Assembly: GCA_914767885.1 (NCBI GenBank)
Contig: CAJZBQ010000053.1
Span: 992,001 to 1,056,000 of the forward strand
Direction: 5' to 3'
Length of the DNA: 64,000 bases
DNA from: Blepharisma stoltei
Lineage: Eukaryota; Ciliophora; Heterotrichea; Heterotrichida; Blepharismidae
Part shown: piece after piece, positions 54,801 through 64,000 of the stretch
Numbering within the stretch: position 1 is the first letter of the stretch
Layout: each line of letters opens with the position of its first letter
Made by a program: the position numbers and the translations under genes
The notes under the pieces: model-generated
What the model saw: only the letters and a program-made list of their open reading frames with translations
Databases searched by the model: none
Told to the model about the DNA's origin: nothing

Positions 54801-55758
54801 ACGATTGAAATCCAGCAGAATAAAATAGAAAAATTAAAAAATGCTTTGAAGGCTCAAGCTAGTCATATAATTGAATTAGAAAGTTCTATACAAAAAGATT
54901 ATGATAAGACAGCTGAAGAAATTTATACATTGAAAGGGATTTTTAAAGAAGAGTTTGAGCATATGAAGCTGATGCTGACAATGGAAAATCAGAAAAAAGA
55001 TACAAATTTGCAGCAGGCTTTAATCGATGCTGAAGAATATAAATTAAATTAATTAAGAGTCTTACCATTTTCCAGATTTGATACCTCCAGATGCCTTCGA
55101 TCAACGCCAACCTGCTTGCCGGGCGGAAATTCAGCCGCTATTTGGAACAGTGATCTCCTTTAGGAGCAGGGTTTGCACTGTGATCCCCAAGAGTCTGGAC
55201 AGGTTAGGAAGACACCCTTCGGCACATCATTAGGTGGTTGGAGGTAAAGGTTAGCTCAATGCCTCCTTCCGGTGATACCTAGTAAAAAAGATTCACTGCC
55301 CTCCGAAGCCGGCAGGGACCATCCGAATAATTAATACCTATACTGGAATGGCCGCCAGCTGATTTCCAAGGTTTGCCCATATATATGGCCGCTCTAGGCA
55401 AGCTAAGGGTTAGGATTAAAGGGTCTAAACCTTAGTTTAGGCCATAGAGCCATTTTGGCTCCCAAACTGGTGTGTCATCGGCAAGGAAATATTTCTCCAC
55501 CATATTAATTATGAAGAATGTAAAGGGAGGCTTGCTAAACTTGAGTCAGAGACTTTGGATCAGGATTTATATTGCAATGAATTAAATTTTAAAGAAATTT
55601 TTTTTTTAGAAATCATAAGCTAAAATAATTTATTGTAGAATTTATGACTTTTTGGTATAAAATCAAATGATCAAATAGAAAGCCTTCAAAACAGGCTAAG
55701 CCAAGTATTAAATGAGCTTAGAAATGAAAAGAAGTCATTAGAGCCAAGTAGGAGTTAA
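51858..55758 (+). CDS. Long coiled-coil protein
   Basis: Start ATG 51858-51860, stop TAA 55756-55758. IESs of 170, 73 and 75 bp and a retroposon-like insert (481 bp) must be removed; the remainder is 1033 residues in one frame. A Ser-rich N-terminus (about 1-110, PPRPSSRASERSPHLS) is followed by nearly unbroken heptads (EIDDMKNSMKTLQGHLGKVSE, ENKLNEVERKNEQEKQQLIKQL). TGA at 54255 is Trp. It resembles centrosomal or basal-body coiled coils in composition only, so no family can be named. Confidence 0.75.
52194..52363 (+). other. IES, 170 bp, TA-bounded
   Basis: TAs at 52192-93 and 52362-63. Removal joins RYEDQKKI to KLLKEEIDDM. Confidence 0.65.
53727..53799 (+). other. IES, 73 bp, TA-bounded
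   Basis: TAs at 53725-26 and 53798-99. Removal joins YEVEVS to KQEEISQKLQEQ. Confidence 0.65.
55031..55524 (+). mobile_element. Retroposon-like element in the long coiled-coil gene
   Basis: 13-bp duplication TGAAGAATATAAA (55031-55043) / TGAAGAATGTAAA (55512-55524). Removing 481 bp continues the coiled coil: LIDAEE joined to KGRLAKLESETL. The interior is GC-rich, and the 3' end is CCACCATATTAATT. Confidence 0.7.
55585..55659 (+). other. IES, 75 bp, TA-bounded
   Basis: TAs at 55583-84 and 55658-59. Removal joins LYCNEL to KSNDQIESLQNRL in heptad phase. Confidence 0.6.
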
Positions 55759-55820
55759 TGTAAGCTAATATTTAATTTATTAATTTGTTGAATAAATAAT
55801 TTTCCTGTAGAAAATAACTG

Positions 55821-57101
55821 ATGAGCTTGCTTATTTGGATATTCTTCCTCAAAATTTATTTTACTTATGCTGATAGTGATGGTCCCTGGTCTTTGCTTGG
55901 ATTTTCAGGCTACTCAGGAGAAATCGTGATGAACAACCTAACAGGCTCATCTCTTTTTTATTGGCTTTTTCAAGCATATAAAGGCAATATTCTCACAGAT
56001 AAATTACCTATAATTCTATGACTTCAAGGAGGACCAGGCTGTTCTGGGGAAACTGGCATGCTTTTTGAAAACATCGGCGCATTTAATATAGACAATTCCG
56101 CTAACCCATTTATAAACCCTTACACCTGGGCCACTGATTTTCACGTGATTGCTGTCGATTATCCCTTTGGAGCTGGATTTTCATTCGCAAACGCTGCTTA
56201 TGATATGAAAAATACCACGATCCAAGCCTCCGCTTACCTTTACAACTTTTTAGTAAAATTAAGCAATAAATACCCAACCTGGCTTAACCGAGATCTCTAT
56301 ATATTTGGGAGCAGCTATGCTGGGCATTGGGTCCCTGGAATTGCTTATACAATTTTAATGAATAATCTTTCCCCAAATTCCCCTACAAAATTCCAATTAA
56401 AAGGAATCGGTATTGGAGACCCTTGAATTGAAGCTTTGACACAAACCCAGTACTACTCAGACTATGCTTATCAACACAGTCTTATAGACAATGAAGAAAT
56501 AAACATAATAGAGCAGCTGCAAGCACAAATTGTCAATGAATTAAACAGTGGGAATTTATTGCAAGCCAATTCTGATAGGGAAAGCATTTTGTCTGATATT
56601 TCAAGCTATGCAGGAGGGATTGACCCATTAAATGTAAGGTACTTTGGGAATCATTATAATTTGGGAAATATTAGTAATTGGCTTAATTCAGCCTCTACAA
56701 AAACACTGCTGCATGCACCTGCGAATATTATATGAAGTGACTGTAATGGGACTGCCGGGGCTGGGTTTATTGAAGATAAAATGACTTCAATGGCGAGCTA
56801 TTTTCCTTTTATTTTGGATAATATAAAAGTTGTTATATGGAGTGGACAAGACGATTTGAGGGTAAACTCGATGGGGACTCAAGCTTTGTTAGCAAAAATG
56901 AACTGAAGCTATATTAATAACTTTTTGGCTGCTAATAAGATTGTGTGGGCTGTTAATGGACAAGTAGCAGGGTATGTGACTACTTATAATTCCTTAACGT
57001 TCATATCTATGCTAAAAGCTGGCCATTTAGCTTCTCACGATCAACCACTCAACGCAAAAGATATGGCATATAGATTTATCAATAATGCAGGATGGCAATA
57101 A
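55821..57101 (+). CDS. Serine carboxypeptidase (S10), copy 1
   Basis: Start ATG 55821-55823, stop TAA 57099-57101: 426 residues, no insert. It has a signal peptide (MSLLIWIFFLKIYFTYA), then WLQGGPGCSGETG (oxyanion-hole region of S10), FGSSYAGHW with catalytic Ser near residue 165, IWSGQDDLRVN with catalytic Asp near 343, and AGHLASHDQP with catalytic His near 401. S10 enzymes trim C-terminal residues in lysosomes or food vacuoles, or are secreted. Trp codons as TGA occur at 56019, 56424, 56732 and 56904. It is the only copy on the plus strand and the only one free of IESs. Confidence 0.9.
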
Positions 57102-57122
57102 TTTATTAATTAAAAAAGTTAC

Positions 57123-58489
57123 TTACTTCCAACCTTCATTATTAATAAATCTATAAACTAAATCCTGCGCACATTGAGGCTGATCATGAGGCATCAAATG
57201 CCCAGCTCTCAGCACTAGCACAAAGCTTAAATTATTATAAGCCCTCACATACCCAGCAATTTTTCCATTGACACTTCATGTTTGCCTGTGGGCGTTCACA
57301 AATTGATGCGTATATTGCCAGTTAAGCTGAGAAAGGAAATCTTGAGTCCCAAGGGAGTTCACAATATAATCGTCTTGGGAATTCCATACAATTACTTTAA
57401 TATTTTGGACTATATATGATAAATAAGGCTTCATAGAAGTCATCATGTCTTGTCCCCAGGAATAGCCTATTTCTGGGTTGCAGCTCTGCCAAAAAATATC
57501 TAAAGGTGCATTTAGCATCAATTTTGTGGAGTTTAAATTCATCCAATTAGGAAGCTGGCCTAGGTCATAGCTGTCATAATAATATCTTATATTATAAATA
57601 TCAGCGCCCCCTGCATAATTAGAAATCGCTCCGAGTAAATTCATTTGGTCGTTATTTGCGGTCACCAGCTCCCCAGCATTTAAATCACTAATAATTTGTG
57701 CTTGCATTTGCTGGATAATCCCCATTTCTTCTAAGTCTAATAAGCCTGTGCTGAAGCCATATTCGTCATAATGCTGAGTTTGTGTGCCGCCATCCATAAA
57801 AGGGTCGCCAATTCCGATACCTTTTAAGGAAAACACAAATTGGGCGTTTGGAGAAAGGTTGTTCATGAGGATTGTATAAGCAATTCCAGGGACCCAATGC
57901 CCAGCGTAGCTGTCACCAAAAATATAGAGGTCTCGGTTGAACCAGGTTGGGTATTTGTTATTTAGCTTTATGAGAAGGTTGTAGAGGTAGGCTGAGGCTT
58001 GGATTGTAGAGTTTTTCATATCATAAACAGCGTTCGCGAAGGAAAAGCCACTTCCGTAGGGGTAGTCGACCATAATAACGTGAAATTCGTTAGTCCAAGA
58101 ATAAGGATTAGGGGTAGGCTGTGTTTGATTGTTTATGTTGAAAGGTCCGACATTTTCAAAAAGCAGACCAGTTGAGCCTGAGCAGCCTTGACCTCCTTGT
58201 AGTCATAGTATGATTGGAGCTTTGTCTGTTAAAATATTGCCTTTGGTTGCTTGGAAAAGTCAATAAAAAAGAGAGGATCCTGTTACATAATTCATATATA
58301 TTTTACTATAAATTTAATTTTTATTGAAATTTTAATTAAATATTGCATATTGAGGGAAAATTGGATAACCACTTCTCCTGCATACCCAGTGTAGCCTAAA
58401 ATTGACCATGGGCCATCTGTATCGCCAAGGAGATCTAAGCACAAGCAAGCTTCTAGTAAAAGCATGCCCAAGAGAAGTTTTGCTGCCAT
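57123..58489 (-). CDS. Serine carboxypeptidase (S10), copy 2
   Basis: Start ATG 58487-58489, stop TAA 57123-57125; a 71-bp IES removed leaves 431 residues. Signal peptide (MAAKLLLGMLLLEACLCL), LQGGQGCSGSTG, FGDSYAGHWVPG (Ser), WNSQDDYIVN (Asp), AGHLMPHDQP (His). All S10 catalytic elements are intact. Its 3' end faces copy 1 with 21 bp between the two stops. Gln replaces Pro in the GGPGCSG motif. Confidence 0.88.
58295..58365 (-). other. IES, 71 bp, TA-bounded
   Basis: TAs at 58295-96 and 58366-67. Removal joins YAGEVV to MNYVTGSSLFYWLFQ, as in the other carboxypeptidases. Confidence 0.8.
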
Positions 58490-58600
58490 TATTAATAAAA
58501 TAGCTTAATGCCCTAATATCCTTATATTGAAAAATTATTTCTACTGAATTTATTAAAAAAACATTTTTAAACCCTTAAGGTTATAAAGTGAATTTAAAAG

Positions 58601-60746
58601 CTAATTAAACCCTTGATTATTAATAAACCGAATGACCAAATCTTTAGCATTCTGCGGCTGATCATGAGAAAATAGATGCCCTGCCTTCAGGGTCAATACA
58701 AAGCTTAAGTTATTATAAGAAATAGCGTAGCCTGCCACTTCTTTATTTACTTTCCATATATGTTTCCTCGCACTTGTAAAGCCTTTAATATTCTGCCAGT
58801 TCAGCTTGGCAAGGAGCGCCTGAGTTCCAATATTTGTTACATCAAAATCGTCTTGGCCGTTTCATATAAGAACTCTTATGTTGTCTAAAATATAAGGCAA
58901 ATAATTTGCCATTGAACTCATAATGTCAACGGTCCATGCATTCCCAATAGTTCCATTGCAGCTTACCCAAGTGACATTTAAAGGCGCATGAAGCATACTT
59001 TTAGTAGAAGCCAAATTCATCCAGGCTGGCACTTGGCCCATGTTATAGTTATCATAAAAATACCGAACATTGAAAGGGTCAGCGTTTCCAGAATATTTAG
59101 GATAAGGGAAATTTTTATTAATTAATTTTTTCCTATTTTTTACGAAAAAAAATGGAGATGTTTTTAAATATTTAGCAAAAAGTTCATATTCAAGATATAG
59201 ATCTGCGTTATTAGCTTTATTATAATCTGATGCGTTGAGCGCTACAATGATTTCTTGCTGGTAGCTTTCTATTATTCCTTTTTCTTCTAAATCAATTAAT
59301 CCAGACGAATAAGCGTATTCTGCATAATATTGGGTTTGCGTATAAGCTTCAATCCAAGGATCACCTATTGCAATACCTTTTAGACTGAAAACTTTTTGAG
59401 CGTTAGGCGATTTATTGTTCATTAAGATTGTATAGGCAATTCCAGGGATAAAATGCCCAGAATAGCTTTCTCCAAAAATATATATATAATTTTAATAGAA
59501 AATAATCATTTATTTTTTTCTAATTTAATTCTTATTTTTATAGAAAAATTGTATGTAATAGCAAATTCTATATGATAATCAGGGGATAAGGGATACATCA
59601 CGATTAAACCAAGTTGGGTACTTTATGCTTAGCTTGACCAAAAAGTTATATAGATATGCAACTGATGCCATAGTCGTGTTTTTCATGTCACTAGGAGAAT
59701 TTGCAATAGAATATCCAGCTCCAATAGGAAAATCTACCATAATCACATGATAATTACTGATTCACGTATAAGGGTTTATAGCAGGCTGGGTGTTATTGTT
59801 TATACCAAATGGCCCAATATTTTCAAAAACCATTCCAGTTGAACCTGAGCAGCCTTGGCCACCTTGCAGCCATAAAATTATTGGTAGTTTATCTGACTCT
59901 CCCCAATAACCCCAATAATAACAAAATCGCAAATAGCAAATTTTATATGAGTAGATATAAGTTAAACCATTAAACTGGCCATAATCCATGAAGCACGCTA
60001 GCCTTTGCCTCGTCTCGGCTACAAAATAGTCTCCTCCTCGCCCCACGAGACAAAGAGGAAAAGGAAGGCTGCTATCTTGAATTTCTAACCTGAACCACCT
60101 ATCCAAGGTATCAGCTCGCTAGGAAAGAGCCACCGCCTGTAGAGTGCCCCGATAGCCCTGGCAAGGGAAAACCATATGGCAGGCAAAATCTGTCTCCCAT
60201 CTAGCAGGGCAGGAAAAACTTTGGGAGAAACAAAACTTCCCTCTTCGGCAAGGCATCCCCAAACCTGAAGGCCCACTTCAAAAGGGACACAGGCATTGCT
60301 TTCAGCTTCATCAGGATGGGTCCTATCTGCTCCATAGGTAAATGTGTCTCGGAGTCAAATTTCTGTCAACATCACCATTTTTATTTTTCATGAGTAGATA
60401 GTAATTTATTTATTATATGGGGCAAATGCCTTAAAATTGAGTATTTGATTTTTGGACATTTTCCCCTAAATAAATAATTTCAAGAAACTCATATAAAATT
60501 TACTCATTTTAAAACCTCTAAAATAAGCAAAATTTCGTTATATTAGCCGGGGAGTGAGGTAATGTTCCCTTGAGTGGCTTGGAAAAGCCAATAAAACAGT
60601 GAAGAACCTGTTAAATTATTAATAACTATCTCTCCAGCATATCCAGTAAATCCAAGCAGAGATCATGTGCCATCAGTATCTCCTAAATTTTCATAACCAA
60701 AACAGAGCTGAATTAAAGCTGTAACTAAAATGAATAGTTTTCCCAT
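58601..60746 (-). CDS. Serine carboxypeptidase (S10), copy 3, with three IESs
   Basis: Start ATG 60744-60746, stop TAG 58601-58603. Removing 75, 111 and 661 bp leaves 432 residues. It has a signal peptide (MGKLFILVTALIQLCFG), LQGGQGCSGSTG, FGESYSGHFIPG (Ser), ILIWNGQDDFDVTN (Asp) and AGHLFSHDQP (His). It is complete only after IES excision; all three inserts sit where the paralogues are continuous, which fixes their ends well. Confidence 0.85.
59094..59168 (-). other. IES, 75 bp, TA-bounded, readable in frame
   Basis: TAs at 59094-95 and 59169-70, embedded in AAATA repeats. Length is a multiple of three and there is no stop. Comparison with paralogues shows it is extra: removal gives ELFAKYSGNADPF. 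Confidence 0.65.
59483..59593 (-). other. IES, 111 bp, TA-bounded
   Basis: Ends lie in TA-rich sequence at 59483 and 59594-95. It contains stops. Removal joins WFNRDV to YIFGESYSGH, placing the catalytic serine motif. Confidence 0.75.
59897..60554 (-). mobile_element. Large IES with CTCCCC ends and TGA/TCA target duplication, carrying a nested element
   Basis: The ends read CTCTCCCC (59897 on) and CCGGGGAG (to 60554), with TGA on both sides (59894-96, 60555-57). Removing 661 bp gives QGNITSDKLPIILWL, matching the paralogues residue for residue. A TA-to-TA cut (670 bp) would also be in frame but lose three residues. Confidence 0.65.
59947..60400 (+). mobile_element. Retroposon-like element nested in the large IES
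   Basis: Perfect 11-bp duplication ATGAGTAGATA (59947-59957, 60390-60400). The 3' end is GTCAACATCACCATTTTTATTT-like. It matches 1339-1760 and 49383-49808. Confidence 0.75.
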
Positions 60747-60923
60747 TATAAAATCAACAAAATAGATTAAGCACATATATGATAAAATTTTAAAATACCT
60801 AGGCTAAGCCAGTCCTTATGACTTATAATGATTATTATACATGAATGACCGTTTGCCTTGATAATTTTAATAGAATTTTTCCAATTTAGTGCTCTATAGA
60901 GCTATAGAATTAATTATTTTAAA

Positions 60924-62210
60924 TTATTGCCACCCTTCGTTATTGATAAACCGATACACCATATCTTTTGCAATATGGGGCTGATCATGTGACATTAAAT
61001 GTCCAGCTTTCAAAACCAGCACAAAGCTTAAATTATTATAATTAGTCACATATCCTGCTACTTCTCCATTTACTTTTCATATTATTTTATAAGCATTGAA
61101 AAACTCTTGAATATATGGCCAATTGAGTTTCGCAAGCAAAGCTTGTGTTCCCATTGAATTAACTAATAGGTCATCTTGACCATTATAAATCAGCACTTTT
61201 ACATTGTCAAGAATTAATGGAAAATAACTAGCCATAGATGTCATAGTATCTTCAGTTCAAGCATTTCCCAAAGCTCCATTACAGTCCTGCCATACAATAT
61301 CCATCGGCGCATGCAGCATATTTTTTGTTGAAGCTAAATTCATCCATTCAGGGATTTTTCCTAAATCATAACAATTATTATAGCATCTTAAATTCATAAC
61401 ATTTACGTTTCCAGCATAATTTACAATATTTCCTAGAATATTGTCATGAAGGGTACTAGCTTGGTCGTAGTTTTCTGAGGTTAATTGGGCTACTAGCTCA
61501 TTTTCGAGGGTTTGAATGATTTTTAATTCTTCTTGATCTATCAGACCTGACTGATAAGCATAGTCGGAATAGTATTGGTCTTGGGTGTATGCTTCTATTC
61601 AAGGGTCTCCTATACCAATTCCTTTTAATTGGAATGCTGCCTGGGGACTTGGTGAGCGATTATTCATTAAAATTGTATAAGCTATCCCAGGAATCCAGTG
61701 CCCAGCATAGCTGTCTCCAAAAATATATAGATCTCTATTAAACCAAGTCGGGTATTTTTTGCTTAGCTTGACCAAGAAGTTATATAAATAAGCAGAAGCT
61801 TGGATTGTCGTGTTTTTCATATCATAAGCAGCATTTGCAAAGGAAAACCCAGCACCTAAGGGATAGTCAACTGAAATTACGTGAAAACTGCTAATTCAAG
61901 TGTCAGGGTTTATAATAGGCTGGGTATTGCTATTAATCAAAAAAGGACCTACTTTCTCATTTAGCATTCCACTTTCTCCAGAACACCCTGGGCCTCCTTG
62001 CAGTCATAAAATAATTGGCAATTTGTCTGTAAAAATGTTTCCGTTTGCTGATTGAAATAGCCAATAAAATAGTGATGAGCCTGTAAGATTATTTATGACA
62101 ATTTCTCCAGCATAGCCTGTAAAGCCTAATATCGATCATGAGGCATCAGTATCGCTGAGATTTGCTGAAGATAGGCAACCTTGAATAAAAATCAACAATA
62201 AAATTTTCAT
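60924..62210 (-). CDS. Serine carboxypeptidase (S10), copy 4
   Basis: Start ATG 62208-62210, stop TAA 60924-60926: 428 residues, no insert. It has a signal peptide (MKILLLIFIQGCLSS), LQGGPGCSGESG, FGDSYAGHWIPG (Ser), LIYNGQDDLLVN (Asp), AGHLMSHDQP (His). Many TGA Trp codons. Tandem with copies 2 and 3 on the same strand. Confidence 0.9.
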
Positions 62211-62352
62211 TTTTACTAGGCTTAATAAAGAAATATGTCTATTTAATTTCTGTTGAAAATACTTTAATAATTCAGGATTTAATTTTTTTGGTAATTATTT
62301 TAAAATATCATAGAAAAATTTGGTTTTACATCAAACTAACAAATTATTATAA

Positions 62353-62845
62353 ATGGCACAAAGAATAATTCTATATGACGGAGTCTGCAATTTATGCAAT
62401 TCTTTTGTGGATTTTGCGCAAAATCGAAGTCCCAGGAATTTTTTTACTTTTATTCCTTATCAAGAATCCCAAGACCTGCTATTCCGTTTAAAATTATTGC
62501 TTCAGCTCCTCACATAGTAGAGTCTATTTTTTCATTTAAAATCTTAGGCTAAAAAATGCCATATTAATTTTGCCTGGCCAGGACTGAAATTAATATATAA
62601 AAAGTATTATATTACAATACCCACAAATACCTAGAGACATGAGTTCAATGGCTTATATAGAAAATGATACTATTTACCTTTATTCAGACTCCACACTAAA
62701 GGTCTGTTCTTATCTGAGCTATCCAGCTTATTTTCTTTCATGGTCCAGAGTTCTCCCAAAATGCATCAGAGACCCTGCCTATCGGTTTGTCGGGCGAAAT
62801 CGCTATAAATGGTTTGGAACCTGCCAATGCTCAAAATCCGATTAA
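62353..62845 (+). CDS. DCC-family (DUF393) thiol-disulfide oxidoreductase-like protein
   Basis: Start ATG 62353-62355, stop TAA 62843-62845; a 133-bp IES removed gives 119 residues, the usual family size. LYDGVCNLCNSFVDF carries the CxxC of DCC proteins; the C-terminus YRFVGRNRYKWFGTCQC matches the typical VARNRYRWFG end. The role is uncertain; the family is thioredoxin-like by annotation. Confidence 0.85.
62482..62614 (+). other. IES, 133 bp, TA-bounded
   Basis: TAs at 62480-81 and 62613-14. Removal joins QESQDLL to QYPQIPRDMSSMAY. Confidence 0.75.
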
Positions 62846-62936
62846 TTTCTAATACGAAATCAATAATTCAGCTGGTTTTAGAATATTTCTATTATAAAAA
62901 TATTTTATTAAAAATTAATAGAGATCTTGTCTCTTA

Positions 62937-63347
62937 CTCCCCCCCCCTTTAAATTGAAACAAAATATAGGTAAAATTCCTACTTTTTTGGGAAATTCCCC
63001 CCTTTAAATTGAAACAAAATTTTATTATAATAGAAAATTTTATAGGTAAAAATCATTATTTTATATGTAAATACGTTAATACTCTATTTAATATGCTTCA
63101 AACATATAAGATTTAGAAATTAAACTCTATTTTGTCCAATTGTTATGGGGAGAGTTAGAAGAATACCATTTCAGCAAGTTTACACTTTGAGATTGAGAAA
63201 TTTATGAATTAATTTTTCATGAAATTATAAAATTTTATCTCTGAAAAAATTTTTATATATAAATTTTTTTATAAAAAAATTTTCTTAACCCCCTTTAAAT
63301 TGAAACAAAATTTTTTGTTTCAATTTAAAAGGGGGGGGGGGAGGGAG
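62937..63347 (+). mobile_element. MITE, family 2 (different TIR, same architecture)
   Basis: Flanked by TTA at 62934-62936 and 63348-63350. TIR: CTCCCC run, then CTTTAAATTGAAACAAAA. As in family 1, a second direct TIR copy lies near the left end and a hairpin at the right end, with an A/T middle. Confidence 0.85.
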
Positions 63348-63851
63348 TTAAAGAATTTTTGAGTCGTTGTTCTGAGCTGGATTATTTAAACTTTTGCTGC
63401 GAACTGAGCTTCTTGATTCAGCATGCGAGTTCCTTGACTCTATGCCTCTTGGGGAATTATTTTGGTTTTTTGAGTCAATAGATCCAGCTGGTGACATCCC
63501 ATAAAATTTAGCAATATTTTTCTTATACATGCTATCTAATGGACTTTTCGTAGATTTGCCTGGCTTTCCTATATCTTTTCTGGATAAATTAAATTGATAA
63601 GTAGCTGCTGATTCATTAAGCTTGGAAATATCTAGCTTAGGGGAAGTTTTCGTATTATTGGCTTTGGCTGCTGCATATTCAAACTCAGGGTCTATCGTTT
63701 TTTTATCATTTTCTCCATCCTCAGACCTTTGTGATGGCTGAGAAACCCCATAGAATTTTTCATTATTTTTTTGAAAATTTTGAGCTTCTGCGTCAATTTC
63801 AGTAAATTTTGTTTTGCCTCTATTGATCGTTCCTGGATTTGCCGCATTCAT
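63348..63851 (-). CDS. Small unknown protein with two KFYG motifs
   Basis: Start ATG 63849-63851, stop TAA 63348-63350: 167 residues. It is rich in Ser, Asn and Lys and probably disordered. Two similar segments are NNEKFYGVSQP and NIAKFYGMSPA. Its stop codon coincides with the TTA target duplication of the MITE, so the gene keeps its stop with or without the MITE. An upstream TTG at 63873 is not a likely start. Confidence 0.6.
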   Translation of the reverse strand: MNAANPGTINRGKTKFTEIDAEAQNFQKNNEKFYGVSQPSQRSEDGENDKKTIDPEFEYAAAKANNTKTSPKLDISKLNESAATYQFNLSRKDIGKPGKSTKSPLDSMYKKNIAKFYGMSPAGSIDSKNQNNSPRGIESRNSHAESRSSVRSKSLNNPAQNNDSKIL

Positions 63852-64000
63852 AAAAATATTCTTTTTAAGGCCCAAAAGACTATTACTTTTATATAAAAAT
63901 ATTAGTTATTAATTTATTTAAAAACGGTATAGTCCCTCCTTTTATATTTGGAGGATTTGTAAAGAATTTTTCTGCATTTTTCGAAAATCCTAAATTTAGG
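63852..64000. promoter_or_regulatory. Upstream region of the last gene
   Basis: AT-rich upstream sequence, running off the window. A short inverted pair (CCTCCTTTTATATTTGGAGG) lies at about 63937-63956. No known motif. Confidence 0.25.

Noticed and set aside
1-64000. Standard genetic code and bacterial origin
   Set aside because: TGA interrupts conserved motifs in many unrelated genes (MORN GDW, S10, LNR, SET, kinase), and 15-nt introns and TA-bounded inserts are present. This is a ciliate with UGA=Trp.

Overview
This window reads as germline (micronuclear) DNA of a heterotrich ciliate, most likely Blepharisma or a close relative. (1) In many frames UGA must be read as Trp while UAA and UAG end genes; for example a Notch-type LNR repeat reads FDWGDC only if TGA is Trp. 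(2) Introns are tiny: four of exactly 15 nt with GT..AG ends (701-715, 26783-26797, 36427-36441, 50847-50861). (3) Many genes are broken by AT-rich inserts whose removal between two TA dinucleotides restores one reading frame, which is the signature of internal eliminated sequences (IESs). (4) MITE-like and retroposon-like repeats lie inside coding sequence. Coordinates of a CDS below span its IESs, introns and insertions; I checked that the remaining length is a multiple of three wherever I quote a protein length.

Layout. 1-760: LNR repeat protein (-). 760-3830: repeats. 3835-5439: Kelch-like protein (+). 5440-7032: decayed DNA. 7033-7995: Cys-rich/TPR protein (-). 8404-14977: tandem pair of pseudokinase-like genes (-), the first decayed. 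15646-20559: large receptor with a double periplasmic-binding-like ectodomain and several membrane spans (-). 20805-21022: giant palindrome. 22074-23942: F-box/LRR/ankyrin protein (+). 24756-26145: SET-domain protein (-). 26274-27030: LNR-membrane-RING protein (-). 28510-29463: cyclin (-). 30971-34258: two helical proteins and a SAM methyltransferase (-). 34444-35563: small coiled coil (+). 36334-38246: NEK-like kinase (-). 38726-41457: small protein and a tubulin-ligase-like protein (+). 41458-43444: small basic protein and a multi-pass membrane protein (-). 44156-46247: coiled coil and RanBP1 (+). 46253-50887: MORN protein, CxxC coiled-coil protein and TRAF-type zinc finger protein, packed head to tail (-). 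51152-55758: unknown protein and a long coiled coil (+). 55821-62210: four serine carboxypeptidase genes. 62353-62845: DCC-family protein (+). 63348-63851: small unknown protein (-).

Three kinds of removable DNA are superposed. (a) Short unique TA-bounded IESs whose sizes cluster near 34, 44, 52, 71-75, 82 and 94 bp, suggestive of a helical-turn periodicity. (b) MITEs of about 315-410 bp with CTCCC..GGGAG ends and 3-bp TTA/TAA target duplications. (c) GC-richer retroposon-like elements of about 370-630 bp with variable 8-18 bp target duplications and a shared 3' end resembling CCATTTTTATTT. Class (c) sits inside seven coding sequences in this window. Most, but not all, of their target duplications contain a TA, so precise removal could use the same TA-dependent machinery; at least four inserts (in the TRAF-type, RING and NEK genes and in the decayed kinase) do not fit TA-to-TA excision cleanly.

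Genes are very tightly packed: several neighbours are 0-27 bp apart.
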